A stretch of DNA of 64,000 nucleotides from Capitulum mitella (Eukaryota; Arthropoda; Thecostraca; Pollicipedomorpha; Pollicipedidae), in contig CP099841.1 in assembly GCA_030062745.1 (NCBI GenBank), positions 21,889,398 through 21,953,397 on the forward strand, read 5' to 3'. Under the pieces are notes generated by a model, which had not been told where the DNA came from, made no database searches, and saw only the letters and a program-made list of their open reading frames with translations. This document shows positions 1-11,080 of the stretch, in pieces. The translations under genes and the position numbers were made by a program. Position 1 is the first letter of the stretch. The number at the start of each line of letters is the position of its first letter.

Positions 1-486
1 GGCGGTGCTGTCGCGGTGGGTGACCTGGTCTGTTCAATGGCATTCCAACCCAAAGCCCGCAGGACCGGAAAGATATGATCTCGACCGCGACCGAGAGAAA
101 TATGACCCCGACCCCGGGACGAACCGAGCACTAAAGTTCACCGCCCTCTGCATTCTTCCCATGTAACACATGGTGGTCCGACCCAGATTGGAGACAGCAG
201 TAGAGGAATGGGGGAAAACATGTGCCTGGATGAGTTTACGGGCCTGACGTGTACAATGGTAATGGTATGGTACAATGTAGCAATGGTAACAGTGGTACAG
301 TGTAAATAGTGACATATTTCATATACAGAGAAGGCTGGAGTCGCACTTTTTGGTAACTTTGACTTTACGCTTTTCGCAGGATATGACTAGTTCAATGGTA
401 TTGCAAACAACTTCACGGACAGAGCAGGGGTTAGTATGTGTTCGGCGATGTCAAGATGACAGCATGATATTTTCTCTACGGACTGG
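1..486. other. No gene seen
   Basis: No coding exon or RNA gene is recognisable. The part next to the RT fragment (about 350-486) could be decayed downstream retrotransposon sequence, but its minus-strand translation shows stops and only weak likeness to an RT C-terminal region. Confidence 0.4.
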
Positions 487-950
487 TTATGCCGACAAAG
501 AGGATTCATGTCTTGGTGGGATCATCTTTAGAGAGTTGGACGTGAAATAGGATTGGACGGCAAGGTTGCTCCCCTTTTCATGCGTTTTCAGAGAGGACGG
601 TTGGTCAAGGTGTTCGGAGTCTAGCAGCTGCATATTGTTGGCGCAAGACACCAGATGTCCGTGTGGTACGTGGGATGGGAGATCGTTCGTGAAAAAGCTG
701 AAGAGGATCGGACCGACAAAGGATGTGTGGGAAACACGATAAGAGAAAAGAAATGGCGGGAACCGGCCTTCACCAGCTGCCGTCGATCGGTCAGGTCTCA
801 AACCGTATCGGGTCAACTTGGTACCACCGGGGCTTGGTCAGGAGGACGCCACGGCCAACGCTATCGAAAGCACGACTAAGGCCGATGAAAATTACCGCTA
901 CTACGTGGCCTCCGTCGACGCCCCGTTGAGGGGTTGGCAGATTAGAGCAC
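487..950 (-). pseudogene. Broken non-LTR retrotransposon reverse transcriptase (CR1/Jockey-like)
   Basis: Read on the minus strand, this resembles the palm of a non-LTR retrotransposon reverse transcriptase. From about 930 down to 830 one frame gives VVAVIFIGLSRAFDSV followed by GVLLTKP, which matches RT motif A (catalytic Asp in AFDSV). A second frame from about 740 to 490 gives GPILFSFFTNDLPSHVPHG, then SCANNMQLLDS, then QSYFTSNSLKM, matching the motif B to C stretch of CR1/Jockey-type RTs. The catalytic YADD box is replaced by CANN, the upstream GVPQG-like motif is corrupted to RVSHT, and the two halves lie in different frames. It is therefore inactive. Neither the endonuclease, the rest of ORF2 nor a 3' tail is visible, so the copy is truncated on both sides. 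Family assignment is from motifs only; the exact clade is uncertain. Confidence 0.78.
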
Positions 951-3837
951 ACTGGTCTTTTGTAATGCCTTTTGATGAACTTTCCATGCTACGCCCTTAA
1001 TCACGAAAATTCGAGGACGCTTTCACCATGCCTCTCTGGCGAAGCCACGTTCAGCAGGAAAAAACCACGCTCATCGGTCGGCATACGTCGGAGGCGGTCC
1101 CAGTCATCAGGAGACAATCTACGCTTGCCAGCCACGAACGCCCACCGCTGACCCGCTCGGTCTGCCCTGGGGCGGGGCACGGCCAGGACCTGTCGCCGGG
1201 GTACGGCCACGCCCGCCGGCACGGGGTCCGGCCGGAGGCACGGTGTGTAAGAGGAACTCTCCCCCAGAGGAGGGTTCCTTCCCACCACTGCGGGGTCCCG
1301 CCTGGGTTGTTCGCAGTGTGCCGGGGACGGGCATGTCCCTATGCCATACCGTACTCAGATAGGTCATTATCTGCGATAAACCTGGCGGAGCTGCTTCGTG
1401 ATTTGTGCATTTACAGAACACCTGCGAAACAAATTATCCACCATACCGAGCGTGGCGGAAGATCAGTCGCTGGATGTCACGGGAGAAAAACGCCGCCATA
1501 TGGCTGATTCAGTTGGTACGATTTTCCACTGCGAGTTCCCGCAGTGGAATTTCGTAGCCGCCATTTTTACGGGTATGGTCGATTTCCATTTCATAAATTT
1601 TTGCTAGCCCTCGGAAATTCTTGCACATACTTCTGAAGGAAACCGAAATTAAGTAGTAAAAGCCTTCATCCAAAACACATTTCAGGCACTGCAAATGAGC
1701 AAACTATTTTAATGAAAAGTATATGGCCATTGCATACCACAACATTTACATAAGTGTGGTTGTTTTAGTTATGACCGATTAATTACGGCGTTTTCGAGCG
1801 ATACCCTTGGTCAACAACCCTTTCGATATCCTTGGTCGACAACTGCATTTCGAGCCTAGGGTGACGTACGACAAGCAGAGAAGTTTTCAGTTACAACAGC
1901 CGCAATCAGTTGAGGCCGTATAACAACAAAAACCATCTGATAATTTCATGCAGCTACAATGAACGTCTTCCTGCGCCACCTGGTCCGGCTTATAAGGAGA
2001 AATTGCTACACATTTGGAAAAAGTTCAGTAGCAAGGCCAGTGTGCGCGCAACGGGTTTGGCTACACATGCATCGTGGTTCTAACACCACAAGCTTAAATG
2101 CGTTTGGCCAGATTTATAAATTGGATTTAAATAGTTAGACGTTCACACATTCAATGGCATCGGTTGCCGCATGTTTTCTTGCAGTCCTGCAGCATCTAGT
2201 GACACTAACAACTGACAAATCAAAGGTTTTTCTCGTCGATCGGTTTGTATCGCAGCTACCAGTTGAACGTGCATCCAGGTTACACATTTTCTGCGAATGA
2301 ACACATCTTCTGGAGGTCGTGGTGCACGACGTCCCCAGGGACGCCAAGGCACATTTAGTGTCTCCGGAGTGCGGTTGTGCACTTGTCACCTTAAATGCGG
2401 CAGTTTACGTTTTGTCAGCAATTAACTCCGTGAACAGCGATGCAGTCCCCAAAGTACATTTGGAACCGGTGCCCACCGGGCAAAAAGTTGGTAAACGCAA
2501 GCTGTAAATGAGTCTCTCGAGCCACAAATAAAGACCTCTGACATTTTTTGCCGCCCTGGGCGACTTGCTTACGTTTATAAGTGTCATCGAATACGGCAGA
2601 AAACAGCAGTGCGGGCGGCAGGTGCACCTGCTCACCAGCCCCCTGGTAATCGTTAATTTATGCAACATGCCATCAAGTCGTACGACAGTAGTGTGTTACC
2701 TCGGTGGCCAGAAAACTCTGAACGGTCGATGAGGCTCTGTTCAGAAATGACGGATCTTTGCGTTCGTGTGCTGCATCATTAACCGCTTCTTTTCCTCCGA
2801 CGTCCACCAGGTCCATGGACACTTAGTTCGGCACAAGTATCGGCGTCCTACGTATGTCCGAGGTGACCAAGACTGCAATATGCATAGCAGGAAAATAATG
2901 GAGGAAGAGTTATGGTAAAACAGGAGAGGGCGCGACTAGATGCCGGCTTAACGGCAGCTTTAAGTAGCCGACCTCTGTTTATCGCCCAAAACTGGCTTAT
3001 CTTTCCGCAATGTCTCAGTTACGTCATCATTTTTCATTCAGAATGTGTATTGGACAAACCTGATTTAAAAATCAATTGTGACCTCTTTCAACATGAAGAT
3101 GGTACCAGCCTGTACCATTCTTGAAACAAATGCCATGTGACGATTCCTGTCACCAGCAGATTGTCAGCTGGTCGTGATGCATCGTATTTTTAAAGCGTAA
3201 TCTGTAAACGTTTTAGGCATGGCTAAGTTCTCCTCAGCACTGAAAAATGCTCTCGAAATCCGTTAAAACATCGGAAGGTGAAGCCGGACCATAAATCTCC
3301 AGGATCGGCGCATGGCACGAAAATAGATTGTCATGCAGCGGTCAATCAACTTTCAAATGGGCGGAAAAAGCAAGAAGCTGGTCAGAGAGACGAAATACTA
3401 TGCTACAGAATGTTGTGGTGATGCGATGTTTTTCCCGTGTTTGCGGGTTCAGCCTCTTTCATTCGTCATGAATTTACTAAATTTGACGTTTCGTCAGCTA
3501 CAGTACCTGCAGGCATTTCCAGGAGATGGCTTAAACTGCTATGGAGATCATCAGGCGCCCACGTAACGCCATTATCAAAGGACATGCCGGTAATAGCGCA
3601 CACAAAAATAGCCCGCTTGAACGTAATGCGTTTATTCTACAACGAAGCCATCTTGTTGTCTGGCAGCATAAGGAAAATGTGACCGCTTTTCTCCATCATT
3701 TCAACAGCCCTTGTCATCAACCCAGTCCGTAAGAAACTTAAAAATAGCAACTAGGTGCTTTTTCAACGTTCAAACGGAAGAACCTCTGGCGTATTGACAT
3801 ATGAGCATTAGAAGCCGGAAACTACTTCTTCTCTACT
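951..3837. other. Intergenic, no gene seen
   Basis: A short GC-rich patch lies at about 1,130-1,320. Elsewhere the stretch is of ordinary composition, with only short open frames lacking a family signature. Confidence 0.4.
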
Positions 3838-3993
3838 TCACGTCTAGTCGTTCCCATACCGCAGAGAAAATAATCCTCACGTCTAGTCGTTCCCATACCG
3901 CAGAGAAAATAATCCTCACGTCTAGTCGTTCCCATACCGCAGAGAAAATAATCCTCACGTCTAGTCGTTCCCATACCGCAGAGAAAATAATCC
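3838..3993. repeat. Four tandem copies of a 39-bp unit
   Basis: Four essentially identical head-to-tail copies start at 3841, 3880, 3919 and 3958, each beginning CGTCTAGTCG and ending near AAAATAATCC. Because 39 is divisible by three, both strands stay open through the array and give artefactual 13-residue repeats. Near-identity of the copies implies recent expansion. No flanking gene explains it as coding sequence. Confidence 0.95.
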
Positions 3994-5541
3994 CATGGGC
4001 GATCGCTTTTAAACATGGCAGACGATGAAACAGCTCGCCAACGAGGACCAAAGAACCTCGCGGTGGTCCACGATGTAACGATTGCTTCCCAAAAATCCTA
4101 TCAACCTGACAGACTCTCTCGGAGTCTGTCAGGAAACTGACTGTCTCGGAAACTGACATAACCCCAACAGAGTCCAGCAGCCACAGACAGGAACTATGAT
4201 CTAAAGCAATGGTCACCCGGTATTTTATCCCATAAGTGTCACGGGAGCTGTCAGTAGTGGAGCCCCTGGACCATCTTTACAAGCAACACAACAATGACGG
4301 GAATTAAACCACCAACTCTATCACAACCGAACTGAACAGACCAGACAACGGCAAAAAGGAGCAGAAGCTCACAAGCTGTCTTAGCCGCCTTCTTCCTCGT
4401 AAACCGTAAGTTCAAGCTCGAGACAGCCTGAAAAAAGAAAACCGTACAGACTTGCGTTCAGACCCCATCAAGATAATACGGGCCGTACTCTCTCCGTCCG
4501 TCTCACCGAGCGCAATGACGCCTACATGCCGGCGGAGTGCGGCATCTTGTGCATGGTGGAGCGAGCCTGGTCAGAAGGCGAACATCGATGCGAGACTCAC
4601 ATTGATTGTCGACCACAAGGCTACGTGGAAAATGCGACAAACAAAAGATATTGCAAAAGTGATATTGACCGAAAATCCTATTGGAACTCAGCCGGCCCAA
4701 AGGTGATTTACATCCAGCCCTGCCCAGTTTAAGCCCAATCGCCTCCTGAAGATGACTGGATGCTCTGCGTCAACTGAAATATCAACTGAAATTCGTCATG
4801 ACGAGTGAGCTTCCAAGTTTACGAAAATTCACAGAGTATACTGCAAAAACGGTTTAATGCCGTGCAGGTTTGCTTTAGCAGCGCACAGAAAATCTCATCC
4901 AAAATTGAATTCTGATCGTCAGTACAAACCGGCCAGAAGATCACAGTTAATGAAATTTGAATGCCACTGATCGATGGAAATCTCTCATTACGAACGTTTA
5001 GAGGGAATATAGATGGTGGGCAGACCTAAAATGGATCACGCAATAATTTCTAGAGGTCTATCGATGTGGCTGGTTCGTGAAAACCTTCCAGCGCATACCG
5101 TCGTAAGGAACCCGCCACTGGAACTGATCTTTGATTACTGCTGCCGACGGTGGCTGGCAGCCAACCAGTGCGGCAGTACGGCATTGGAGGGACAAAAGCG
5201 CTCAACCGCGGCGTTGTATGTTCTGGAGTGGTCCTGAGGGGATAAAAGCATTTTACCGCGGCACTTCATTGACGGGCCGGTCCGGGAGGGGGGGGGGGAC
5301 AATGCGAAACGAGGGGAATAGGACAGGTCTGGTGGAACAAAGGCCACTCCCGCACCACTGCGGGGACGGAGTGGTGTAGGGGACGGAGGCACTCCACGGC
5401 GGTACTGCGGGAACGGCCGATTGAGTTATCGGTGGACCTTTGACCTTTGCGCTGCGGCCGCCGGTCGGCTAAATCCGAGCTGTCCGAGAATTCGACCAGC
5501 CGTGAGTCAGAAATCTTGGGCTGGGGACGCAACGGCTGACT
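3994..5541. other. Intergenic, no gene seen
   Basis: No conserved protein or RNA is recognisable. At 4,115-4,160 a short local repetition of ACTGACAGACTCTC-like text and a G-run at 5,287-5,297 are the only structures noted. Confidence 0.4.
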
Positions 5542-5685
5542 AATCCGCCAGGTCCACTCGACTGGTCCGGTCTCAGACGGCCATACGTACACCGGCTGGT
5601 CCATCCGGCCGGTCTTCTCAACTGGTCCGGTCTCAGACGGCCATACGCACACCGGCTGGTCCATCCGCTAGGTCCACTCAACTGG
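5542..5685. repeat. 60-bp tandem repeat, about 2.4 copies
   Basis: The motif ACTGGTCCGGTCTCAGACGG recurs exactly 60 bp apart (5561 and 5621), and the block CACCGGCTGGTCCATCC recurs with the same period. The last unit is partial and ends at about 5685. The period is a multiple of three, which explains the open minus-strand frames here. Confidence 0.92.
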
Positions 5686-6839
5686 CGCCGCTTCGCCGTT
5701 GTTAGTTTTTGTGGAGGGGAGGGAGCTTCGTAGTTGGGATACTTGGACGCAATATCTGGCTTTTACGCGTCGAGGTTACCGCTAATTGACGGAAATTTCA
5801 AAAGCTTCCGCAAATGTAAACAGGAAGAGCTGTAATGGAATGCACTCCACTATTCCCACACAGTCATCATCATGATCTACAAGGACAGCTGCGTGAGGAG
5901 ACAGATTTGTTTACATAAAGGCATTAAGCTTTTTGCTGGGGATCTACCAATTCGTAACTTTGTTACCTTTACTGATGAAATGACCCGTGTACTGACTATG
6001 TCAGCCCACGGTACAACATGTGCCGGAACGGAATAGGGCGGGGCTACTCTAGGCCACTTCCTTATCATAGATACAAAGACAATGGAGCCACACATAGATC
6101 CATTTTCTGACATAAGGGTATGCTTAATCTAGATAGTATATACGGAACGCAGTTTGGACGCGTGCGAACGTGTGCAGCGTACCGCTGGCGTTTTTTTCTG
6201 GCAGCGATCTCGTTTGACAGCAAATTGCTGGTGCCTGACCGTATCAGCCAAATGGGCCGCATTACGGGCCTGTGTGTGGCGGCCAGCTAGTGGCCCGTCT
6301 GGCGCTGTTGAGAGCCTGGGCGGCTGGGCCGGCCTGGCGGGCCTGCTGTTTTCTAGAGATGGGCTGCGACCAGTGAACGTCACCGGACCCTCGCAACGAT
6401 TCAACAGAGCCCAGTCGTCATGACATAGACACGGCGGTATGAAATGCAAATGAATATGCAGAGTAAGTGATTTTTGGGCCGGATGAATTATGGTAGCCTC
6501 TTACTTCCATCCGCTTCCGCTAGTCTTGCATTCTTGCGCGCTGCCAGGCACGAGTACGCAAGAGTTAGCATTGCATCCCAACATTCTCTCAATGACTTTC
6601 CAATAGATTTAGCATGGGCCGTTGGTTACACTAAAGAAAAGGTCTTGGACTGGCACCTTGGACTGGCACATGCTAACGTAATGGCTCTCTGTTTCACGTA
6701 CTGTGGACGAACTTTTGCCATTCCTTTTCACAAATACTTATACTTTGCGGCAGATATGTGCGAGGATCTGGAAAGCATGGATCCAGGATCCATACCTAAG
6801 ATCTAGAATCTGGGATTCTCCAATAACTTGGATCCTATG
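5686..6839. other. Intergenic, no gene seen
   Basis: A GC-rich stretch at about 6,240-6,400 is open in several frames but shows no domain. Confidence 0.35.
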
Positions 6840-7050
6840 CGCTATTTTTGTCGAAAGGTCCCTTTAGATCCCAGATCCTATGTCAACACTTGGTCGAAAG
6901 ATCCTTTCAGACCCCAGATCCTAAATCTACGCCTTCTTGAAAAATCCCCGTAGACCCAACATCTCTGACACTTTGTCAAGCAATTCAGAGAACAGGAATC
7001 CGGATGTCATGCCAGTTTTGTCAAAATAACACTTCAGACTTGGGACCCAG
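6840..7050. repeat. Degenerate tandem repeat, about 43-bp unit
   Basis: Units starting with TTTGTCGAAAG-like text and containing TTTCAGATCCCAGATCC recur at about 6850, 6893 and 6936, with more decayed relatives near 6973 and 7017. A single dispersed unit with the same core (TTTGTCGAAGAATCCCTTCAG) is at about 8448-8480. The copies differ by many substitutions, so the array is old. Confidence 0.65.
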
Positions 7051-9629
7051 GTACCGGCATGCTCTGAAGAGAGGTTATCATGAGTATGGTACCCGCAGTC
7101 CTGCCATCACATTGCAGGCAGATGTGACACACATGGGCGAAAGTCATCTCCACGAACATGAAAAATGAGGTTTGGAGCACTTCTCTGATCATGGACAGGA
7201 CGAAATATCCCATCTCTCACCTCCATCAATGGTGACCGACATGATCCCGTGTCCAAGTGTATGAATCCGACCACAGCACGACTCAGTGTTCCATTCAGGA
7301 GAATACTGTGCAAACCAATCCAAAGCAATAACATATTGTAATAGGTATTTGCACCTCACACATTACAATTCATTGCTGGCTATTTAAGTCCACGCAGAAG
7401 GCTATTCCACCAGTTCCACACAAACACGATGGCGTCGCATGCACTCAATGACAATACAAAACGAACTGAACCAAAAAACATTCAGTTGCCCGGCGAGCAA
7501 TTCCACAGCACACTTATCAATTCGTAGCAGTAGTAAACATATGTGTTTAGAAGAAACTTACCTTTTATCCCAGATCCTTGTTTTTGCAATTCATCAATCG
7601 ATTCACCGACCCTAGCGGTAGACGTGTGAAACTAGACAACAGTCTATGGGTATTTACACACAAACGTCTTTGTAAAGCCCAAGACAAAATTTTACCCATT
7701 AAAAAGGGAATATTACGCTAAATGTCCTGCATGCATTGGTCCATTTTCCAATAGCCGAAACATAACTTGTAAACAAGAGATCGGCTGCCACTAAAAGCCG
7801 GTATAGGCGCCACCATCTCTGAACACGTGGCTTTGTTTGCCATTCAAGGCCAAGAAATTATGTTTTTCACGGGCTGACATCCCAGCTATTGCGCGGAGAA
7901 TTTGTAGGTGTGGGCTACCAAGTCCATTTAAACTCCTTTTGCAAGTAATCTGACTGGCTCATTTGGATCCCATCCAAAAGGAAAACAATAGCCTATGGTA
8001 AGTGAAATAGTAAGGTCAACACAGGCAATGGCCATGTCCACAACCGACACCTTAAATGCAGCATTACGCAGTGAACAATGGCCTTACGAAGACGGGTCGG
8101 CCTCGCCATTATTCGCCCAGCTCATGACGTGTATATCTTATTATTGAAAGAAAAAGACGTCGTCGAAAAAGCCCTCGTACTTTACTAGTTATCCTTATCT
8201 TTATTTATGTTTACTAAGGTATCGTGGTAAATGCTGTTGATGCGAAAAATTTTAAATTAGGTTTTACTCTCAAGCATAAATGCTGAATAACACTACGGCA
8301 CACACCTTATCCATGACAAAGAACTGAGCTTCCCAGGTACAAGGAAATGTGTTCTTATGCATTCATTGGTCCAATGCACCATTCCACATATTATTTGCCT
8401 GCACATGATGTGAAACTGCGGTCCTCATCGTCATCGCCTTCCGTAAATTTTGTCGAAGAATCCCTTCAGATCCTAAATCCCATGGTGGCATTTTGCCAAC
8501 GGATCCCTCGGGATACCAGGTTCTCTGATGAGATCCAGGGTCACCGGTGCATATCGCACCGGATGCGTGTAGATTGCGATATTGAAGAAAAACATACTTA
8601 CATCGCAGAATATATAATCTTGTTACGTAATGTCATTCCTGACATGTAAATATTCTAATTTCATTGGAAACAACATTTCAGTAATGCGCCGCTCACCCCT
8701 TACTGCCGTCTGAGACGCCATTTGTGTTGTTGTATCATCGAAAGTACAGATGGGTTGCAATCTCACGCCTGTTTACTGGGGGATATCGCTATATAAGACG
8801 GGAACATGTTCCCTTATGACACTGAATAAATAATTAGCAAGGTAGGGGAACAGAATGCAGTAGATACATTACGGTAGTGGAAATTTAATAAAGAAAAAGG
8901 ATGAAATGGCAATCCACTGTAACAGTGAAATGATTCAAAAGTATAAATATAGAATGAACCGAAAGTATAAGTGAAATAATGAAACAACATGTAATTTTAA
9001 TAAAAATTGACACGGAAGGATAAAAAAGAAATAAACATGCTAAATTAGTAATCAGAAAATAGAATAAAAACAAATACCTCAAAGAAGTCACATACAGGAA
9101 GCCATATTTTCCCTGGCAAACGTCGTTGTCTACTCGTTACTGCGGTCTCGCGAGAAGTCATTAACTTATCTGACTGTATTCCGGTACCATTTGACATTTC
9201 GTGCATTATCTTGACAAAAAATGGACATCGAGAGAGTGGCAAGTTTCGAGACACTTGTAAAATTACACCAGGAACTCGAAGACCAGGACGGTATAATCCA
9301 GTACCTTTGACAGAACAACTTGGTTCGAGCAGCTGGGCCTAATTGTTGCGGCGGCAGCATGGTCGAGTCTACAGACACCCATGACAAGGTGTACGGTAAA
9401 AGGTGAATGTGCAAGAAATGTAGGAAAGTACAACATCTCTTTCACGGAAGTTTTTTCCAGACGTCAAAAGTGAGTCCCTTCATGGTACTTCAAATGACAT
9501 TTTTATACATTCAACAAGTAAACCAAACCCTGATGAAAACCATTATTGAGGACTCTCCGCACAACCTTGCAGCCTCCGACTGGCTTCAATTTGTCCGTGA
9601 TGTGATGTCGAAGAACATAATTGTCAGCC
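7051..9629. other. Intergenic, no gene seen
   Basis: Mostly AT-rich. The 8,880-9,080 stretch is especially A/T-rich and supports only hydrophobic artefactual frames. No coding exon was recognised. Confidence 0.35.
8790..8813 (+). promoter_or_regulatory. TATA-like box followed by a 14-bp palindrome
   Basis: TATATAAG at 8790-8797 is followed 2 bp later by the perfect palindrome GGGAACATGTTCCC (8800-8813). The core GAACATGTTC fits the p53-family half-site pattern RRRCWWGYYY. No exon is recognisable downstream, so a promoter role is only a possibility. Confidence 0.25.
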
Positions 9630-9796
9630 CCCTAACCTAACCTAACCTAGCATAACCTAACCTAGCCTAACCTAACCTAACTTCGCCTCACCTCACCTCA
9701 CCAACCTAACTTAACCTAGCCTACCCTAACCTAACCTAACCTAACCTAACCTAACCTAACCTAACCTTACCAACCTAACCTAACCTACCCTAACTG
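9630..9796. repeat. Interstitial telomere-like (CCTAA)n tract
   Basis: About 165 bp of CCTAA repeats on the plus strand (TTAGG on the minus strand). The longest uninterrupted run is at about 9724-9766, mixed with variants such as CCTAG, CCTCA and CCTTA. TTAGG is the ancestral arthropod telomere repeat. The decay and internal position indicate an interstitial tract, not an active chromosome end. Confidence 0.9.
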
Positions 9797-9842
9797 TTGG
9801 ACAGAGCCAAGACCGATTGCTTTATCGGCCTGCGGCCTCTAG

Positions 9843-9878
9843 TATCTTATACTGCGCCTTCGGCCGCGGTATAAGATA
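9843..9878. repeat. Inverted repeat with UUCG-type loop
   Basis: TATCTTATAC (9843-9852) pairs perfectly with GTATAAGATA (9869-9878). The pairing continues inward for four more positions with one wobble. The loop contains CTTCGG, a C(UUCG)G-like tetraloop sequence. It sits between the telomere-like tract and the 160-173 bp tandem repeat. No function is known to me. Confidence 0.75.
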
Positions 9879-9991
9879 ACCTTACGCCCCATAAACGTCC
9901 CCCCAGTTAATGAAAGGTGGCGGAATGTCCCAGTCCACCCATCCTGCTGGGTTATTGTGGAAAACCAGTCTACAGTTCCAATAGTTTCACA

Positions 9992-10490
9992 GCCACCGCC
10001 AGGCCACCGACAGCACCGGTAGCAACTGCCGGTCCGGTAAAGAAAAGCCCCCTGAAGCTCCCTGTTCCGATGTAAAAAAATTTACCCCATCCAGACCCCC
10101 TGTCGAGAGTTTATCCCCTATTGAGCATACCATTATTGCGGAACACAGCGTTCACATATAGCACGACCACCGCCTGGCCTCTGATAACACCGGTAGCAAT
10201 CACCGGTCCGGAAAAGCCCCTGTTCCGATATAGAAAATTAACCTCACCCAAACCCCCCGTCCCCAACGTTTATCCCGTATTGGACATAGCATTATCGCCG
10301 AACACAACATTCACGTACAGCACGGCCACCGCCTGGCCACCGATAGCACTGTTAGCAGTCACCGGTCCAACATGAAAAGTTCCCTAAAGCCCCTTGTTCT
10401 AATATGGAACATTAACCACCCAAAACCCGCTGTTCCCAACGTTTTCCCGTACTGGACATACCATTATCGCGGAGAACAGTATTCACGTAG
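9992..10490. repeat. Three diverged tandem units of 159-173 bp
   Basis: Units begin with CCACCGCC(A/T)GGCC at about 9992, 10165 and 10324, and share CACCGGTAGCA-like text, a CCTGTTCCGATAT-like block and a CATTATCGCGGA-like block. Periods are 173 and 159 bp. Substitutions and indels separate the copies, so the array is a small old satellite-like repeat. Confidence 0.85.
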
Positions 10491-10579
10491 CAAACAACAT
10501 TCACTTTGCCAATTGTAATACACCACGTCTATATCTAATTACCGACAATGACACAACAGATTGGCTGATTAATGTCTGC

Positions 10580-10640
10580 TGACGTCACAGGCAATCGTCC
10601 AATAATGATGGGCGGTACGCGGAGTCTTCGTCTTATAGGA
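10580..10640 (+). promoter_or_regulatory. Candidate promoter: CRE, CCAAT, GC box, TATA-like
   Basis: Within 60 bp the plus strand shows a perfect CRE (TGACGTCA, 10580-10587), a CCAAT box (10599-10603), a GC box (GGGCGG, 10610-10615) and a TATA-like CTTATAGG near 10632-10639. The order and spacing resemble a compact RNA polymerase II promoter. No recognised exon follows, although a GC-rich patch lies at about 10,980-11,060. Confidence 0.35.
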
Positions 10641-11059
10641 GCAACATTTGTCGCGAAAGCGGTGCTGTTATGTAAAATAACTGAGATCCAGGCACATGTC
10701 TGTTTCGCAGCGCCTTGCTAGCATTTCTTACACCTCGGCATCCACGTCAGATCCAGTGCCTCGCTGTGGTCTCTGGGCGCGGAACACTTCCTGACGTGAG
10801 GGTAGGATCACCTAATCATCAGTGCCGAACTCTAAAAACGTGCTCCGGATACTATGAGATATGGAGATGGCGCGAAAGCTCATTTACTCCAGAGATCCTC
10901 CCACAGTTGGTTTTGGCACTGAGAGTCCCACTCCGCTATGTCCGCCAGACGGGATCGCATTATTTCGTTTGTTTCTGCGCGGCGCTGCGCCTCCCGCGTC
11001 AGAGCCGGCTGCGGCCAGCCTCCCGATGTCGTAGCTGTGCCGCCGCCGCGGTCTGCCAG

Positions 11060-11080
11060 CCAATGATAAAGCGCTTATCA
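11060..11080. promoter_or_regulatory. CCAAT next to inverted GATA pair
   Basis: CCAAT is followed directly by TGATAAAGCGCTTATCA (11064-11080), a near-palindrome with two opposed GATA-factor motifs. It lies about 450 bp downstream of the CRE/CCAAT cluster. Regulatory use is inferred from motif form alone. Confidence 0.25.

Noticed and set aside
3838-3993. CRISPR-like array from regular 39-bp repeats
   Set aside because: Units are contiguous with no unique spacers, and the genome is eukaryotic; it is a simple tandem repeat.
9321-9345. tRNA B-box-like GGTTCGAGC
   Set aside because: Lacks the closing CC, an A box and a foldable cloverleaf; the same applies to GGTTCGAGC at about 51,472.
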